The notes beneath the pieces are model-generated. The model was not told the DNA's origin. It saw only the letters and a program-made list of their open reading frames with translations, and ran no database searches. The position numbers and the translations under genes are program-made. DNA of 64,000 nucleotides from Podocnemis expansa (taxonomy: Eukaryota > Chordata > Testudines > Podocnemididae), in NCBI GenBank assembly GCA_007922195.1, contig ML681998.1, positions 21,991,697 to 22,055,696 of the forward strand, read 5' to 3'. The first letter of the stretch is position 1. Each line of letters opens with the position of its first letter. Below, piece by piece: positions 20,696 to 32,312 of the stretch.

Positions 20696-23600
20696 AAAAA
20701 TAGTTCAGTGTGAGAGTTGGTCTCTCATCAAGTTCACATAAACCTATGGATCCAGACTCACCTTCTGTTTAATGTCCTTAAACTTTCCCAACAAAGACAC
20801 ACATTGCTTTGCTAGATATATTATTCAGATTGTTTTCTTTTGGATACAGTTTCAGATGATTTGCCAGGAGGAGGCTCTTTTTTCCAGGAGCTTCATTACC
20901 TATATGTGAGTGATAAGTCAAGTGAAACAGATTTGCGCAGCTCATGGTAATAAGGATAATGGTTTCCATAGCAACAGTGGCTGTGCAAAATTCTTAGTAC
21001 TGCTTCACCTTTAATGGCGATTTTTATTAGAGATTCAGAAGACAAAGTTAGTTAAGGTGAACACAGATTTGTTTTTCTCTATCTGTTTTAAAATGTAAAG
21101 GTTAGAACTATTTACAGAAAAAGACACTTCCCTTGTGTAACCCCTCCATTCTACAGGCCCAGCAAGAGTGTGTTCAAGGTAGAGGAATTCTGCCTTGTAG
21201 CCCTTTACACAGGTTTGGGAAACTAGGTCTGAGGCTCCTCTGTGTGCTCCACGTTGTGTGTTAGCCTGTGTGTCCACTCAGACTGATAACCAGGGACAAG
21301 GTTTTATTCTGAAAGAAACATACAGCAGCATTACAGTCCATCGGCCTCCTCCCTGCTTGTTTGCCACATGCTCCCAGCCTCTTGTCGGTGCAGGCACTCT
21401 CTGCAGGGCAGGGCAAGAGTGTTCACCGGCAGGAGCCTGGAAGTTCTCTCAGCATGCCACAGTTTGTAGTCCACAACTTGTAGTTCTTGCTGCTGCTATT
21501 GAAGCACCCTGGACCTTAGGCTACACTTGGATGTCCTCCTTTTGTCCCCAACTGCAGATCCATAAGAGATATACTGTGTTTTTCATGTATGTATGAAACA
21601 GCTGAGAATTGAAATGTTTTGTATCAAAGGGGAGAAGGCACTCATTCATATCCCTTTATCTGAACCATTCCTCTTTCTGAGCATCCTAACTTTGTATTTT
21701 GTTGGTATTTTAGCTGTGTGGATTCCTGACCTGGCTTTCTCTTCTCAGTTCCTGGCTCCACCCCACATGGGAGCAGCAGGATCCAGTGCACTAGGTCACA
21801 AAGACACTCAGATTTGGTCTGGAGCAGATGTCATGCCAGGAGGGAAGGATGTCCACCGTTATGACACCCAATTATTGTTATTGCCTCCCATGAGCAGAAG
21901 TGCACCCCAGCCTGCCCATGGCCAGAGAGTGGGACGGCAGTGTTCACTATGAGATTAGCTGAAGATGCTGGGAGCCAATGGGAAGGTGATAAACAGAACG
22001 AGGTCATGTGTGTGGTGGAGAGATTGGTGAGCCAATGAATGGCATTGCTGGCCAGTGCATGAATTTCTCTTCCCAGCCTGGGCTTCACTCTGTTCCCCAA
22101 TGGTACAGGCTCTCTGACTCCACACCATCTCACACCTAGTTCTCAGCTCCCAAACATTCAGCCAGTGGGGAGGCAGTAACTAGAGCTGGGTGTAACATGA
22201 GTTGGAGCCCTGTGTTGATTCAGTAGCAGAGCTGAGTGGAGTGATATAAGGCAGTAACAATTTTATTAAAAGACAGCTCCTCTCTAGATCAGTCTTTTAA
22301 AAATAATCTCTGGGGCTGCCACTTCCCTCACTTTAAACAGTGGGCCTGCTGTTCAGATTTGAGTGGACCAGGTTGCTAGCTGGGTAGGCTATAACTATGC
22401 CCCTGCTAAGCCCCCCTCACATTCACAATGAATATTTTTGCCAATGATATATGATTGTTGCTGCTAAGGTATGCACAGCAATATTGATTTCTTGCTACCT
22501 ATAGAAAATGAAGAAGCTCTCCTCCAAGGAAGTAAGGGATATTGGGTTTATTTGTTTTATTATTTTCCTTGCAATGGCAGCTTAGTAAGTCAAGAGCATG
22601 AATTCTAACCTCAGCTCACACTATTGAGAGATGAGCACAAACCCCAGATTGACTGTCAATCCTATAGTTAAATTTCACCAACCAGTTATTGAGTGTAAAC
22701 TTCTCATCCACTATAACCACCATAATATGGAGTCACAGACAATTCCCTTAGGTAATCTGATCTAATTTTCCACCTAGAGTGAGGATACCTGTGTGATAAA
22801 TGGCCCTTTACACCAAAAACCACTAGAATATTCAGTCCCAAAGAACTAATCACTTAGCTCAGATCAGTAGTACCTTAGATCTCATAATCAAAGACCATGC
22901 TAGTAGCCAATTTTTTTAATAAGCTGTATAAAGATTTAGTAACTAGAAAAAGGAAAAAAAAACAGTTGTTTACAAAGCTGAAGCAGGTAAACATATACAC
23001 ACAAATAAATTACAGTCAAGTTTCAAAAGGTAACAGAAGTTTCTATAATAAGGAAGCTCTATATATCCTTTGGGGCTAACGCAGGCTAAGCAGCTGGGGA
23101 TCTCTTGCTTGTGCCTAAAACACCTTGCCCCCCAGAGAGCCAGTTGCTTCTTGTTAAGAGTTTTTATCTTCTTCCTTGGAGCTGAGGTGCAAACTCTGCT
23201 GACAAGAAATCCACTTCATTTTCACAGAAGGGAAGGCAGAACAACCAACACAATAGTTAATCTGAAGTCAGTGGACCTTTACTGTTAGGCTTGATGTAAC
23301 AACTTCTGTTGGAGGTCAGAATTTCATGCTAATTAACGTGTCATTCTTGTTCAGTGATTTTAGACAGTCAAAGAGGCTCACTACTTAAGTAATTCTTTGC
23401 AATATGGGATACAGCAATTTAAAGTGAAATTAATGCAGGCAGCTGCTCTCAGGCATTCAGTAAAGTCTAAACACTTTTGAAGAATCCTAATATCTCTTTT
23501 AACAATACTAACACAGATGAACCAAACTGCTTACTGCCACGTATTGGTCAATGTTCTACTGAGATATGAGGACTTTGGCAAGAGCTGACACTAGGCCTGC

Positions 23601-24562
23601 CAGCATCAGAGGCACTCAGGTTTTAAATCTGTATCTAGCAGAAGGTATGTCTATACATGGAGTTAGGGCTGTGAGTCCCAACTCAAAAAGATAAACTTAT
23701 GCACGTTCTCATTAAGATAGCTCACTAAATGTAGAACATAACCTCAGGAATGCAAGTTGCAAGATAGGCTCGTCTGCTTGAGTTCATGCCTATGGTCAAG
23801 TACTTGGCAGTGAGTCTGTCCCACTGTTCACACCATTGCAGTGACATTCTGTTGTTCATGCACTGTCTCAGTGAGATCCAGTGTACATCTCTTTGATCTG
23901 AGAATCACACCCCTAAGTCCCAATGTAGATATCCAGCTAATGGATAAAATAAAGATGGACCAAACCAGTGGCACACTTGCGCTTGCAGTTCCTGGCAGTG
24001 AACTGTCCAGGACTGAAAGAGGATTTTCTCAGCTGAGGGCTCTCACTGATGGATATTGCTTTCCTTTATAGATCATAATAGCTTAAATTTTGCAATCTTC
24101 CTGGTATGTTGTAAGGCTCCACTAAATATAAAAGCAGTTAATTTATTAACCAATTATCTGTGGCAAGACAAAATATGATTATGCAGAGCTACCCATTTTG
24201 GTGACTCGGATTTATTTTGAAATCAAATGTGCAACACCCAGATGCTTTGATAACTCTTGCAGTTAAAGAACTTAGACTGGTGTGAAAAATTGGTGGTATC
24301 TTCAAACATGAGCTATTCAGAGGCCTTTTTAGTTGTTCACTTCTTGTCCTATTTTAACATACTCTTGTGCTCACTGTCCATAGAAGACTTATTAGGACCA
24401 CAGAAGAAAGCTACTTTTGTCTTGGTAACTATTTCTGTCTTTATATGGGTGTTGTGGTGGCTATGCTGTCAGATTAACAATATAATATCCAGCATTAGCA
24501 AAATGTCTCTGGTCTGTTTGCCTGTTTTAAAACAAAAGTGGTGCATCATCCATACAAAGTTC
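20696..24562. other. Gene-free stretch
   Basis: No coding motif was recognised. About 22640-23080 has the texture of an old LTR or internal retroelement sequence on -, but I cannot support a family. The frames present are short and without motifs. Confidence 0.45.
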
Positions 24563-24705
24563 CAAAGGGGCAGCTGTGTTAGTCTAGTTCAGCAAAACAA
24601 ACAAGGAGTCCTGTGGCACTTAGAGAGTAACAAATTTGAAAGCTCATGCAATAAATAAATGTGTTAGTCTTTAAGTGCCACAGGACTCCTTGTTTGTTTC
24701 ATCCA
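24563..24705. mobile_element. PLE-derived foldback, short
   Basis: A minus-oriented PLE end (CAAAGGGGCAGCTGTG then GGAGTCCTGTGGCACTTA) is joined to a plus-oriented end (GTTAGTCTTTAAGTGCCACAGG). The two arms of roughly 60 bases form a hairpin. There is no coding sequence between them. Confidence 0.75.
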
Positions 24706-26677
24706 TACAGAAACATACAAGAGTAAATATATGAGTTTTGAAAGGGATTATACCTCAAACAGCTGCATGAAGTCCAAGTTATTGATGCAGTTTGGAATAT
24801 GGCTTTCTCTGTGTCTTTGAAGCTAAGGTTTCATTCAAATAATAGAGGCAACATATTTCAAGATGGCATATGTGAAGCTGTACCTTCGGTGCCTTCAGTG
24901 TTCTGGGATGTGGCAAAAGAAAGGTATAACCAGCTAAGTGCCATTGCATTTTGGCCACCTACCAGCCACCAGAATGACTTCTGGTGGGCTGTTGCATATG
25001 GCTCAGTATAGCCTGTGGTTGCTCTATGTTGCTTCTCAGCCCTGAACCGGAATTTAGGAGCACAAAGACGGCTCATAGCCATCTTTATCCACCTAAGCTG
25101 CAAAACAACCTGTCCATATAAACTGGCCTTTTTTTCTAGCTTTGCCATGCTTCATGGTTTCCCATCATACTGTTGAAATCCATAAAGGGCTTCTTCGAGC
25201 TGACCTGGAGATGAAACAAAAACCTGATGTCACTTTGGGAAGAAACCATCTTATTTATAAGACATTTAGCTTCTCTTTCTATCTTCCCTTCCAGTATCCA
25301 GTAGGTACACAGTATTGTTGCTGAGTCTTGTTTTTTGGCCTAGGGCATGAGAAAGTTGGATTTCAGCATAGAGTTATTGTAATATTTAACATTTATTGTT
25401 GATTTTAGTATGCACATATAAACACTTTACAGACATAAAATATTCAGCATTTCTGAACTATGCTGTTTTGTAAATTTAGATACTAATTGGCCAAATGACA
25501 AATTATCTAGCAGCCGCAGAACACCATGAGTCCAGTTAATCTAGTTGGTATGCCTGAGAGATTGTTTCTTATCATTTTAATTTGCATAAGATAAAATGCA
25601 CATCTTTTCCTGGTGCCAAGAAAAATGTGAGCAAGAATGATTTGCTGTGTGAGTTGTTACAAGGTGTCCAGGCTGCATTAGCAATGTGTTTTCTTATAGA
25701 GTAAAAACACTTGTGAGTGTTTGGGTATGCAGTTAAAAGCTTTTGTGATCTACCAAAAGCTTAAATTATGTTTTTTATCCCCCATTTTTATTTAAACAAT
25801 ACTGAGATTGGTGGTTCTTTTGTTTGCTTATATTATTGCCAAGATCCTGGTAGGCATGGGTTTTCTGAAATATAGTCATGCTCCAGACAAAGAGAGCCTG
25901 AGGCAGAAAATATGTCCTGTGCAGTAGTTTGGAAATACACGCTCCTGAAAGCCTAATAAATGATGTATGAAGAATCTGCTTGTCCCTTTTTAAAGAGTAC
26001 ATTATATATGTTATCTGTGAGAACAAGGTACTGCTGATTGAATGAAATGTAAGGGTTTGATTATGCACAGGCCAAGACTTTCCAAAATGAATGTTAAAAT
26101 TGGTAGCTATTCAGGTACCAAAACCCATCAGGATATAATGAACAAACTTACAGCTCATATCAGATTTCCTGATGAAAAAGTTACATGTCACCCAGTAGCT
26201 TTGGAACTAGTAAAACATGATAAAATAGTATAGGCCAAAGTCACCTTTGATGCACCCAAGCAGAATTCTTTTTGATGTCACCGATGTTATTTCTGCTTCC
26301 TCCGGGGCTGAGTCTCGTCCTGTGATGATCAACGTGATGTAATACCCTCTACAGTTTGGCCCTGAACTGCACCAAAAACATGACAATATGTACCCACCTT
26401 GTGGCTGGCATGTGTAAAACCATTCTTATTAGTCTTTCTAATACAAAATAAATTGATTTCAGATCCCATGAAAGTGAAGAGAAACCTATGAGCAATTCAA
26501 AAATTAACCTAATATCTTGTTTATAAGTATTTAACAGAACACAGAAAATTTAATACCATACTGGTGACCAAACCAACCAAGAGTTAGATAATTTTTTTTT
26601 TAAACATAGGACCTTTTTGTTCAAGGGTTGTTTGAAATGAATAGTGACAGCCATTCACAAGGAATAAGTGCAAAGTT
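24706..26677. other. Gene-free stretch
   Basis: AT-rich DNA with no feature I can support. Confidence 0.5.
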
Positions 26678-26680
26678 TAA

Positions 26681-27156
26681 GGGCATGTCTACACTAATTA
26701 AGTCTACTTAAGGCAGGTGAGTCTACAGCCACCACAGTAATTAAATCAGCTTCTTGGGTCCACTCTATACGCCTCCTGTTGGTGGTGTGCATGGTTATCA
26801 TGAGCATATTCATTGACTTAAGTGCAGCATTGCAGGGTACTGACAGCTGAAGCCCCACCACATGCAGCTAAAAGCCCCAGCTGCCAGGCACATGTGGAGT
26901 GACAGTCAGAGCACCCCCCCCATCCTGCTCCAGCTCTCAAAGGCAGCAACAGGCAATGTAAGCAACACAGTGTCTTCACGGGCACTGTGTTGACCTAACA
27001 ACATCAATCTAAGCACAGCGCTTCTTGCAGAAGTGACATTATTAGGTTGGTATAGCAGTGAGTGAAATTGATGGAACACTGTAATGTAAACTCTTACACT
27101 ATTAAGTTGATATGAGCTGCCTAACATCAACCTAACTCTTTAGTGTAGATGAGACC
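26681..27156. mobile_element. TIR element with TAA target duplication (GTCTACAC type)
   Basis: It begins GGGCATGTCTACACTAA and ends TTTAGTGTAGATGAGACC, flanked by TAA on both sides (26678-26680, 27157-27159). A 3-bp TWA duplication fits PIF/Harbinger-type integration. It is nonautonomous; no transposase frame is seen. Confidence 0.65.
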
Positions 27157-27345
27157 TAACATACATGTTTTGATAAAGAAAGAAGAGGAAGAGTTTGCAG
27201 TGGGACCTAGGGAGAGGTCTAGGGATGAGTGCTAATGCTGAAGAGAGTTTCCCCATGACAAGAATGCTTTGAGGATTCATCTTTTGTGATGGGAATATGC
27301 CCTGCACTGGTATCCAAGTGAGGAATAAGATGCCTGTGTTATTAC

Positions 27346-27430
27346 AAGTTCCAAAGGGGTAGCCATGTTAGCCTAGTCCAGCAAAACAAACATTTGTTAG
27401 TCTTTAAAAGTGCCACCAGGCACTTTTTAT
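27346..27430. mobile_element. PLE-derived foldback, minimal
   Basis: A minus PLE terminus (CAAAGGGGTAGCCATGTTAG) joins directly to a plus one (TTGTTAGTCTTTAAAAGTGCC). It is a shorter analogue of 24563-24705. Confidence 0.6.
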
Positions 27431-27492
27431 TTATGGTATTACACATTAAGATGGTAGATGTCCTCTCCAACATCAGCACCATTGTAGAGGCG

Positions 27493-27576
27493 GCTTTTGG
27501 GGTAGGCAAAGCAGGCACGTGCCTAGGGCTCCAAGCAGAAAGGGACCCTGTTGCCTGCTTCGCCTACCCCAAAAGC
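27493..27576. repeat. Perfect-like hairpin in a GC-rich interspersed repeat
   Basis: The left arm begins GCTTTTGGGGTAGGCAAAGC and the right arm ends GCCTACCCCAAAAGC. The arms are about 24 bases with one mismatch, separated by about 34 bases. GC-rich repeat DNA continues to about 27820. It may be a hAT-like MITE, but I cannot define its ends. Confidence 0.6.
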
Positions 27577-28084
27577 TGTGTCTGCCTCAGTCATAGGAGG
27601 AACTGGCACCTGGGGCCGGGGCCAGCAACTGGGAGCTGGAGCTGGCAGCAGGGAGCTGGAGCAGTGGTGTGGAGGCTGGGGCTCGAGCTGATGGCAGAGG
27701 CACTGGCTCCGTGGTGAGGGAGCCAGGACCATGGGAATGGGGCCCATGGGCCTATGCACACCCCCCCCCAGATGGGCCTTCACCTAGGGCCTCCAATAGC
27801 CAAAGGCTGCCTCTGCACCATCGGAGAAGGCTTCTTCTCATTCTTTTTACACAGGTGAGTTTGGTTTCTTTCAGTGCCAAAGAACAAAAAGCTGCTATCT
27901 CTGTACCAGTCAGATAGAAGCAGCAGAAAAATATATTCCTTCAAAACAGTCTTTTTGCTGTCATTTCACAGAAGTTTAATTTTTCATTATTGTCCTATGG
28001 GAGTCTCCTGAATTATGCCATAAGTACAAACACAGCAAGAAGATTTCTGTTAATAGAGGGCTTTTTAGTTTACCAGACAAACGC

Positions 28085-28375
28085 ATTATGAGATGCAATG
28101 GATAGAAGCTGAAGCTAGACAAACACAGATTAGAAATAAGATGCTAATTTTTGACAGTCAAGGTGATTAACCATTGGAATAACTAGGGTTGCACAGGCGT
28201 CTCCATCAGCTGAAGTTTTTAAATCATGATTGATACCTTTGTAGGCTCTAGTCCATTCAGAAGTCAAAGGCTTCATTCAGGAACTAATTGGTGAAACTCT
28301 ATGATGTGTGCTATGCAGGAGATAGACTATATGATCATGATGGTTCCTTCTCACCTTGTAATCTATGAATAAAAC
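28085..28375 (+). mobile_element. Old CR1-family 3' end
   Basis: The text resembles the last part of CR1/L3-like elements: CCATTGGAATAACTAGGG, CTATATGATCATGATGGTTCC and TTGTAATCTATGAA. It is highly diverged and lacks readable ORF2. Confidence 0.6.
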
Positions 28376-29780
28376 CATTTTGTTGCAGTCAGCCTACTTC
28401 TAGTTCTTGCTTCTTTTCCAAAATATTCCTGTGACTGTTTGTCACCAACTGTATCATTTTTGTTAAAGAATATTTCTGTAATTAAAGAACAATCACACAT
28501 CATGAAAATTGTTAACTAGTTTATTTGTTACTATGTAGACAGAAAACATTTCAAATAGTGTATGTATAAAACATAATTGGTTCTTTTTTTCTGTATTGAA
28601 ATGGAACTCAGAAGACCTGAGTACCTCACTGACTTCAATGAACAATTGATTGTATGACTGATCCCCCTTCCATTGTAAACATAGGGCCTAATTCTCCTCT
28701 CATTTACACTAACATAAAATGGTGTAGTTTCATTAACCTCAGTCTTCAGCTGTTGTTGAACTGTGCATGACAACCAGTCGTGAAGCTGGTTGGAGGAAAT
28801 GTGTGTGCGTCATTTTCTGGGGTCCCTCTTTGGGGTCCCTTAATCCCCGGAGCTGCTAAATCAGCAGAAAGGGAGAGTAGTTTTGTCTCATTGATATCAA
28901 TAGAGTTACCCCTGATTTTAGTGCAGATGAGAAGAGAAATTCATTGTATTTTATTTTTAGGATTCCCACAGGCATAGAGATTCATGTGTTAGTTATTAAT
29001 TATATTAGGTTCAAGATTTGCAGAATTTTTGAATGCAAAATCATCTGCAAGCATCATTTTAAAATGATGGTGGCTTATTGTGACACCAGCAATGATCCAA
29101 CTGAAATTACTTATGTAAAGAGATCCAAGGAATATGATTCAGTTAATAGGAAAAGTTATATTAATAAAAGGGGACACATGTAACTCTAAACAGTTCTGCT
29201 AACATTGGAGACATATTTGCATGATTGGAAAGTCACTTCTTTATGCATTTTTCCAGTACATCAGGAGAAAATTAAATAAACAGGTGCTCATCACAACACA
29301 AGGTATTCAGCACAAATTCATAAAGGTAATGCAAAATGAATAAGGTTTCTAGGTAACTTGCATTTTCACTACACTCATTCATTAATAAATATTGAATCTT
29401 AATTAAAATGTAAATAGAATTCATTGCTTGGAGCAATCTGCCACAAATGCACATCACACTCGAATAGAGGCAACAAGTTCCTGAATAATGGAGAGCGGGA
29501 GGAATTATTGGTTCCTTGCTAATGTTTTGATTATTGTGTCATAAGCTCATATTTCAATAGGGAGTAAGAATGTAAATCCATCAGAAACTTAACATATAAA
29601 GTTTGAGCATACATTCCTTGCCCAGATTCATCTTGTTTTAGAACTGATTGAATAATTCACAAGAAATAAGTGACTTAAAGGACTCAGTCACTTTTTATTC
29701 TGTTTGGGAGGTCAGTGATGAGATGACAATTTCCTCAAATGGGTAATTTTTCAGTTTTACCTGATATTAAAAAAAAATAT
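28376..29780. other. Gene-free stretch upstream of the LINE
   Basis: AT-rich sequence. Near 28690-28720 and 28890-28930 lie short pieces of a repeat with TTTACACTAAC / AGAGTTACCCC text like that at 9330-9400 and 57005-57090. Nothing else was recognised. Confidence 0.45.
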
Positions 29781-29783
29781 ACG

Positions 29784-29803
29784 CTAGCCAGGTGACTGGC
29801 TAG
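29784..29803. repeat. Perfect 20-nt hairpin at the LINE 5' end
   Basis: CTAGCCAG, a GTGA loop and CTGGCTAG form an 8-bp stem with a 4-base loop. It sits exactly before the tRNA-like module and may mark the element's 5' end. Confidence 0.7.
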
Positions 29804-29880
29804 TGTAGTGGTTAAGAGCACTGTAGTGGTTAATACCGACACCCTTTGATATGGGAGACCAGGGTTCAAATCTTGGTGGG
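29801..29880 (+). promoter_or_regulatory. tRNA-like A box / B box module
   Basis: TAGTGTAGTGG (29801-29811) matches a pol III A box and GGTTCAAATCT (29863-29873) a B box. A related second copy, CTGTAGTGGTTAAT, begins at 29821 and lies at near-canonical distance from the B box, so the A-box region seems tandemly duplicated. The flanking bases do not pair as an acceptor stem, so this is tRNA-derived and not a functional tRNA gene. It could be a captured promoter, a SINE fragment or a target-site remnant. Confidence 0.5.
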
Positions 29881-29951
29881 TACCTGTCTACCTTCCCAGT
29901 AGGGGTCCTGGGGCAAAAGACCCCCTAACGCCTCACTTGCCTACCTTGAAT

Positions 29952-30365
29952 ATGAGAGTGACACGAACTAGGAGAGTCATGCCGGCTCGGACGTCGCCCG
30001 GATTAACAAGGTCCGCGCCAGATGTTGGGGAACCAGGACAATCTGACGATAAGTGGGCTAGTGGAACAAACCATGCATGGACGAGACAAGAGAACCTGCA
30101 ATTGAGGGAATGCTACTACAACAGCAGACCTAAGGAGAGGGGATGTATGAGGGAACTATGGATGGACAAAAGACCTACATCCACGCTAACTGAGAAACAG
30201 CTAGTTACCCAACGCTTCAACATAGTAAAGAGGCAGCTGCTCTCACAACTGGAGATAGACCAACTCCACATTACCTCCCAGACTCAAGAAGAAGCCCCCG
30301 AAGAACAACTCGATGTGCAGCCAACACCCGAAGCTGGAACTTCACTGCCATCCCCTCCATTATAG
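29952..30365 (+). CDS. LINE N-terminal DNA-binding region (Myb-like)
   Basis: This piece has about 137 residues to the TAG. After a basic stretch comes a Trp/Leu-spaced helical region, AWTRQENLQLRECYYNSR to LWMDKRPTSTLTEKQLV, resembling the Myb-like helices that R2-superclade proteins use to contact target DNA. No CCHH zinc finger is visible upstream, although R2 carries one or more. The tail is Pro/Ser-rich. Only a TAG and five codons separate it from the next ATG in the same frame. Confidence 0.6.
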   Translation: MRVTRTRRVMPARTSPGLTRSAPDVGEPGQSDDKWASGTNHAWTRQENLQLRECYYNSRPKERGCMRELWMDKRPTSTLTEKQLVTQRFNIVKRQLLSQLEIDQLHITSQTQEEAPEEQLDVQPTPEAGTSLPSPPL

Positions 30366-30380
30366 AACACAGCAGCTGAT

Positions 30381-32312
30381 ATGAGGCATAAGATCATGGA
30401 TAAACTAGCTACAGTCAACCCTCGAGACCAATTACCAAGGCTTGTGGGAGAAGTACCATCAGATAGTATGCTAGAAGATGCCAACAGAGCCCTAATGACA
30501 ATTCCTACTACCACCATCACTGAAACCAATGAACTGGTATATGCTACAGCCTCTGTAATCCTGGAGATGCTTGGCTACACAATCAAGAAGAACAGCAATA
30601 CATACCCTCCCTGGAAAATGAGGTTGGAGGATAAGATCAAGGCAACTTGGAGAGAAGTTAGCCGGCTGGTGGAACTACAGAAGGGTGTAGAGATTAAGGA
30701 TAAGACTCGGCTACTGAGAAAATACAAGGGCCTGACTCCATCTGAAGCCCTAGAGACTGCTAAGCAAAGGCTCACAGCACTGGCCACCAGGCTAAGGAGA
30801 TACACTAGAGAAGCAGAGGCCAAAAAGATAAATGCCCTGTTCTCCAAAGAACCCTCCAAGGTGTACTCCCAACTGCAGTGCAACAACACAATAACAGCAG
30901 AGCCACCAACAGCAGAAACTGAACAGTACTGGAAGAACATCTGGGAGAAAGAGAAGACTCATAACACCAGTGCAAAGTGGCTGCAGGACCTGAGAACAGA
31001 CCACAGCAATCTCCCAGAACAGGAACCAGTCACCATCACAATAAGCAACATCCAACAGCAGGTCAAGAACATGAAGAGCTGGACAGCACCTGGCCCGGAC
31101 ATGATCCACACCTACTGGCTAAAGAAACTAACAGCAGTGCATGAACGCCTAGCAGCACAGATGAACCAGCTGCTAGCAGCAGGCTCCCACCCAGACTGGC
31201 TAACACAAGGAAGGACAGTGCTGATCATGAAAGACCCCCACAAGGGAACAGCACCATCCAACTACCAGCCAATAACCTGCCTCCCCACAACATGGAAAGT
31301 CCTATCAGGCATCATAGCCGCCAAGCTACAGGACCATGTGGGCCAGTACCTGAGCACAGCTCAGAAGGGCATTGGGAACAACACCAGAGGCTCAAAACAC
31401 CAGCTGCTCATAGATAGAGCAGTCGCCCAAGACTCAAGGTCTAGACAGACCAATCTGAGCACAGCCTGGATTGACTACAGGAAAGCCTACGACTCAATGC
31501 CACACACATGGATCTGTGAATGTCTGGCTCTATACAAAGTCAACAGGACACTAAGGACCTTCCTCAAGAACTCAATGGGACTGTGGAAGACAACACTGGA
31601 AGTCAACTCAAGGCAGCTTGCACAAGTGGCCATCAAGTGCGGCATATACCAAGGTGATGCGCTGTCCCCGCTGCTGTTCTGCATTGGCTTGAACCCCCTC
31701 AGCCAGATAATCACAAGGACTGGATATGGATACAAGTTCAAGAGTGGAACTACCATCAGCCACCTCCTCTACATGGATGACATCAAGCTGTATGCTAAGA
31801 ATGAACGAGACATCGACTCGCTAATCCACCTGACACGGATCTACAGTGAAGATATTGGGATGTCATTTGGACTGGAGAAGTGTGGCCGGATGGTAGTAAA
31901 GAGAGGAAAGGTAGTCAAGACTGATGGGGTGGAACTACCATCCGGCCACATAGCAGACATACAGACCAGCTACAAGTACCTTGGCATCCCACAGTCACAT
32001 GGGACTCACGATGAGGAGGCAAGGAAGACAGCAACATCCAAGTACCACCAAAGGATAAGACAGGTCCTGAAGAGCCAGCTCAATGGGAAGAACAAGATCC
32101 ACGCCATCAACAGGTATGCCCTGCCAGTCATCAGATACCCTGCCGGTATAGTGAGCTGGCCAAAGGAGGACATGGAGGCTGCCGATGTGAAGACCCGGAA
32201 GCTCCTCACAATGTACGGAGGTTTCCACCCCAAGTCCAACACCCAGAGACTACGCCAGCCGGAAAGAAGGCGGGCGGGGTTTGGTGAGTGTCAAAGCCAC
32301 TGTCCTGGATGA
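30381..32312 (+). CDS. LINE reverse transcriptase (YMDD)
   Basis: This 643-codon open frame carries a canonical RT. Residue numbers count from 30381. SNYQPITCLPTTWKVLSG is near 290. Motif A, WIDYRKAYDSMP, starts near 363. Motif B, GIYQGDALSPLLF, starts near 421. The catalytic YMDD is at 464-467. A thumb segment, SYKYLGIP, follows. The pre-RT region, near 228, has MKSWTAPGPDMIH. All catalytic aspartates are present. The last 15 codons are out of frame after the shift, so the natural protein would continue into the next entry. The element acts by target-primed reverse transcription in the nucleus. Confidence 0.9.
   Translation: MRHKIMDKLATVNPRDQLPRLVGEVPSDSMLEDANRALMTIPTTTITETNELVYATASVILEMLGYTIKKNSNTYPPWKMRLEDKIKATWREVSRLVELQKGVEIKDKTRLLRKYKGLTPSEALETAKQRLTALATRLRRYTREAEAKKINALFSKEPSKVYSQLQCNNTITAEPPTAETEQYWKNIWEKEKTHNTSAKWLQDLRTDHSNLPEQEPVTITISNIQQQVKNMKSWTAPGPDMIHTYWLKKLTAVHERLAAQMNQLLAAGSHPDWLTQGRTVLIMKDPHKGTAPSNYQPITCLPTTWKVLSGIIAAKLQDHVGQYLSTAQKGIGNNTRGSKHQLLIDRAVAQDSRSRQTNLSTAWIDYRKAYDSMPHTWICECLALYKVNRTLRTFLKNSMGLWKTTLEVNSRQLAQVAIKCGIYQGDALSPLLFCIGLNPLSQIITRTGYGYKFKSGTTISHLLYMDDIKLYAKNERDIDSLIHLTRIYSEDIGMSFGLEKCGRMVVKRGKVVKTDGVELPSGHIADIQTSYKYLGIPQSHGTHDEEARKTATSKYHQRIRQVLKSQLNGKNKIHAINRYALPVIRYPAGIVSWPKEDMEAADVKTRKLLTMYGGFHPKSNTQRLRQPERRRAGFGECQSHCPG

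Noticed and set aside
29798..29880. A functional tRNA gene
   Set aside because: The boxes are present but the acceptor stem does not pair, the A-to-B distance is too long because of a duplication, and no anticodon arm can be assigned.
29784..29940. HDV-like self-cleaving ribozyme at the LINE 5' end, as in R2
   Set aside because: Only a simple stem-loop is visible; I could not lay out the nested double-pseudoknot by eye. A structure-profile search would decide.
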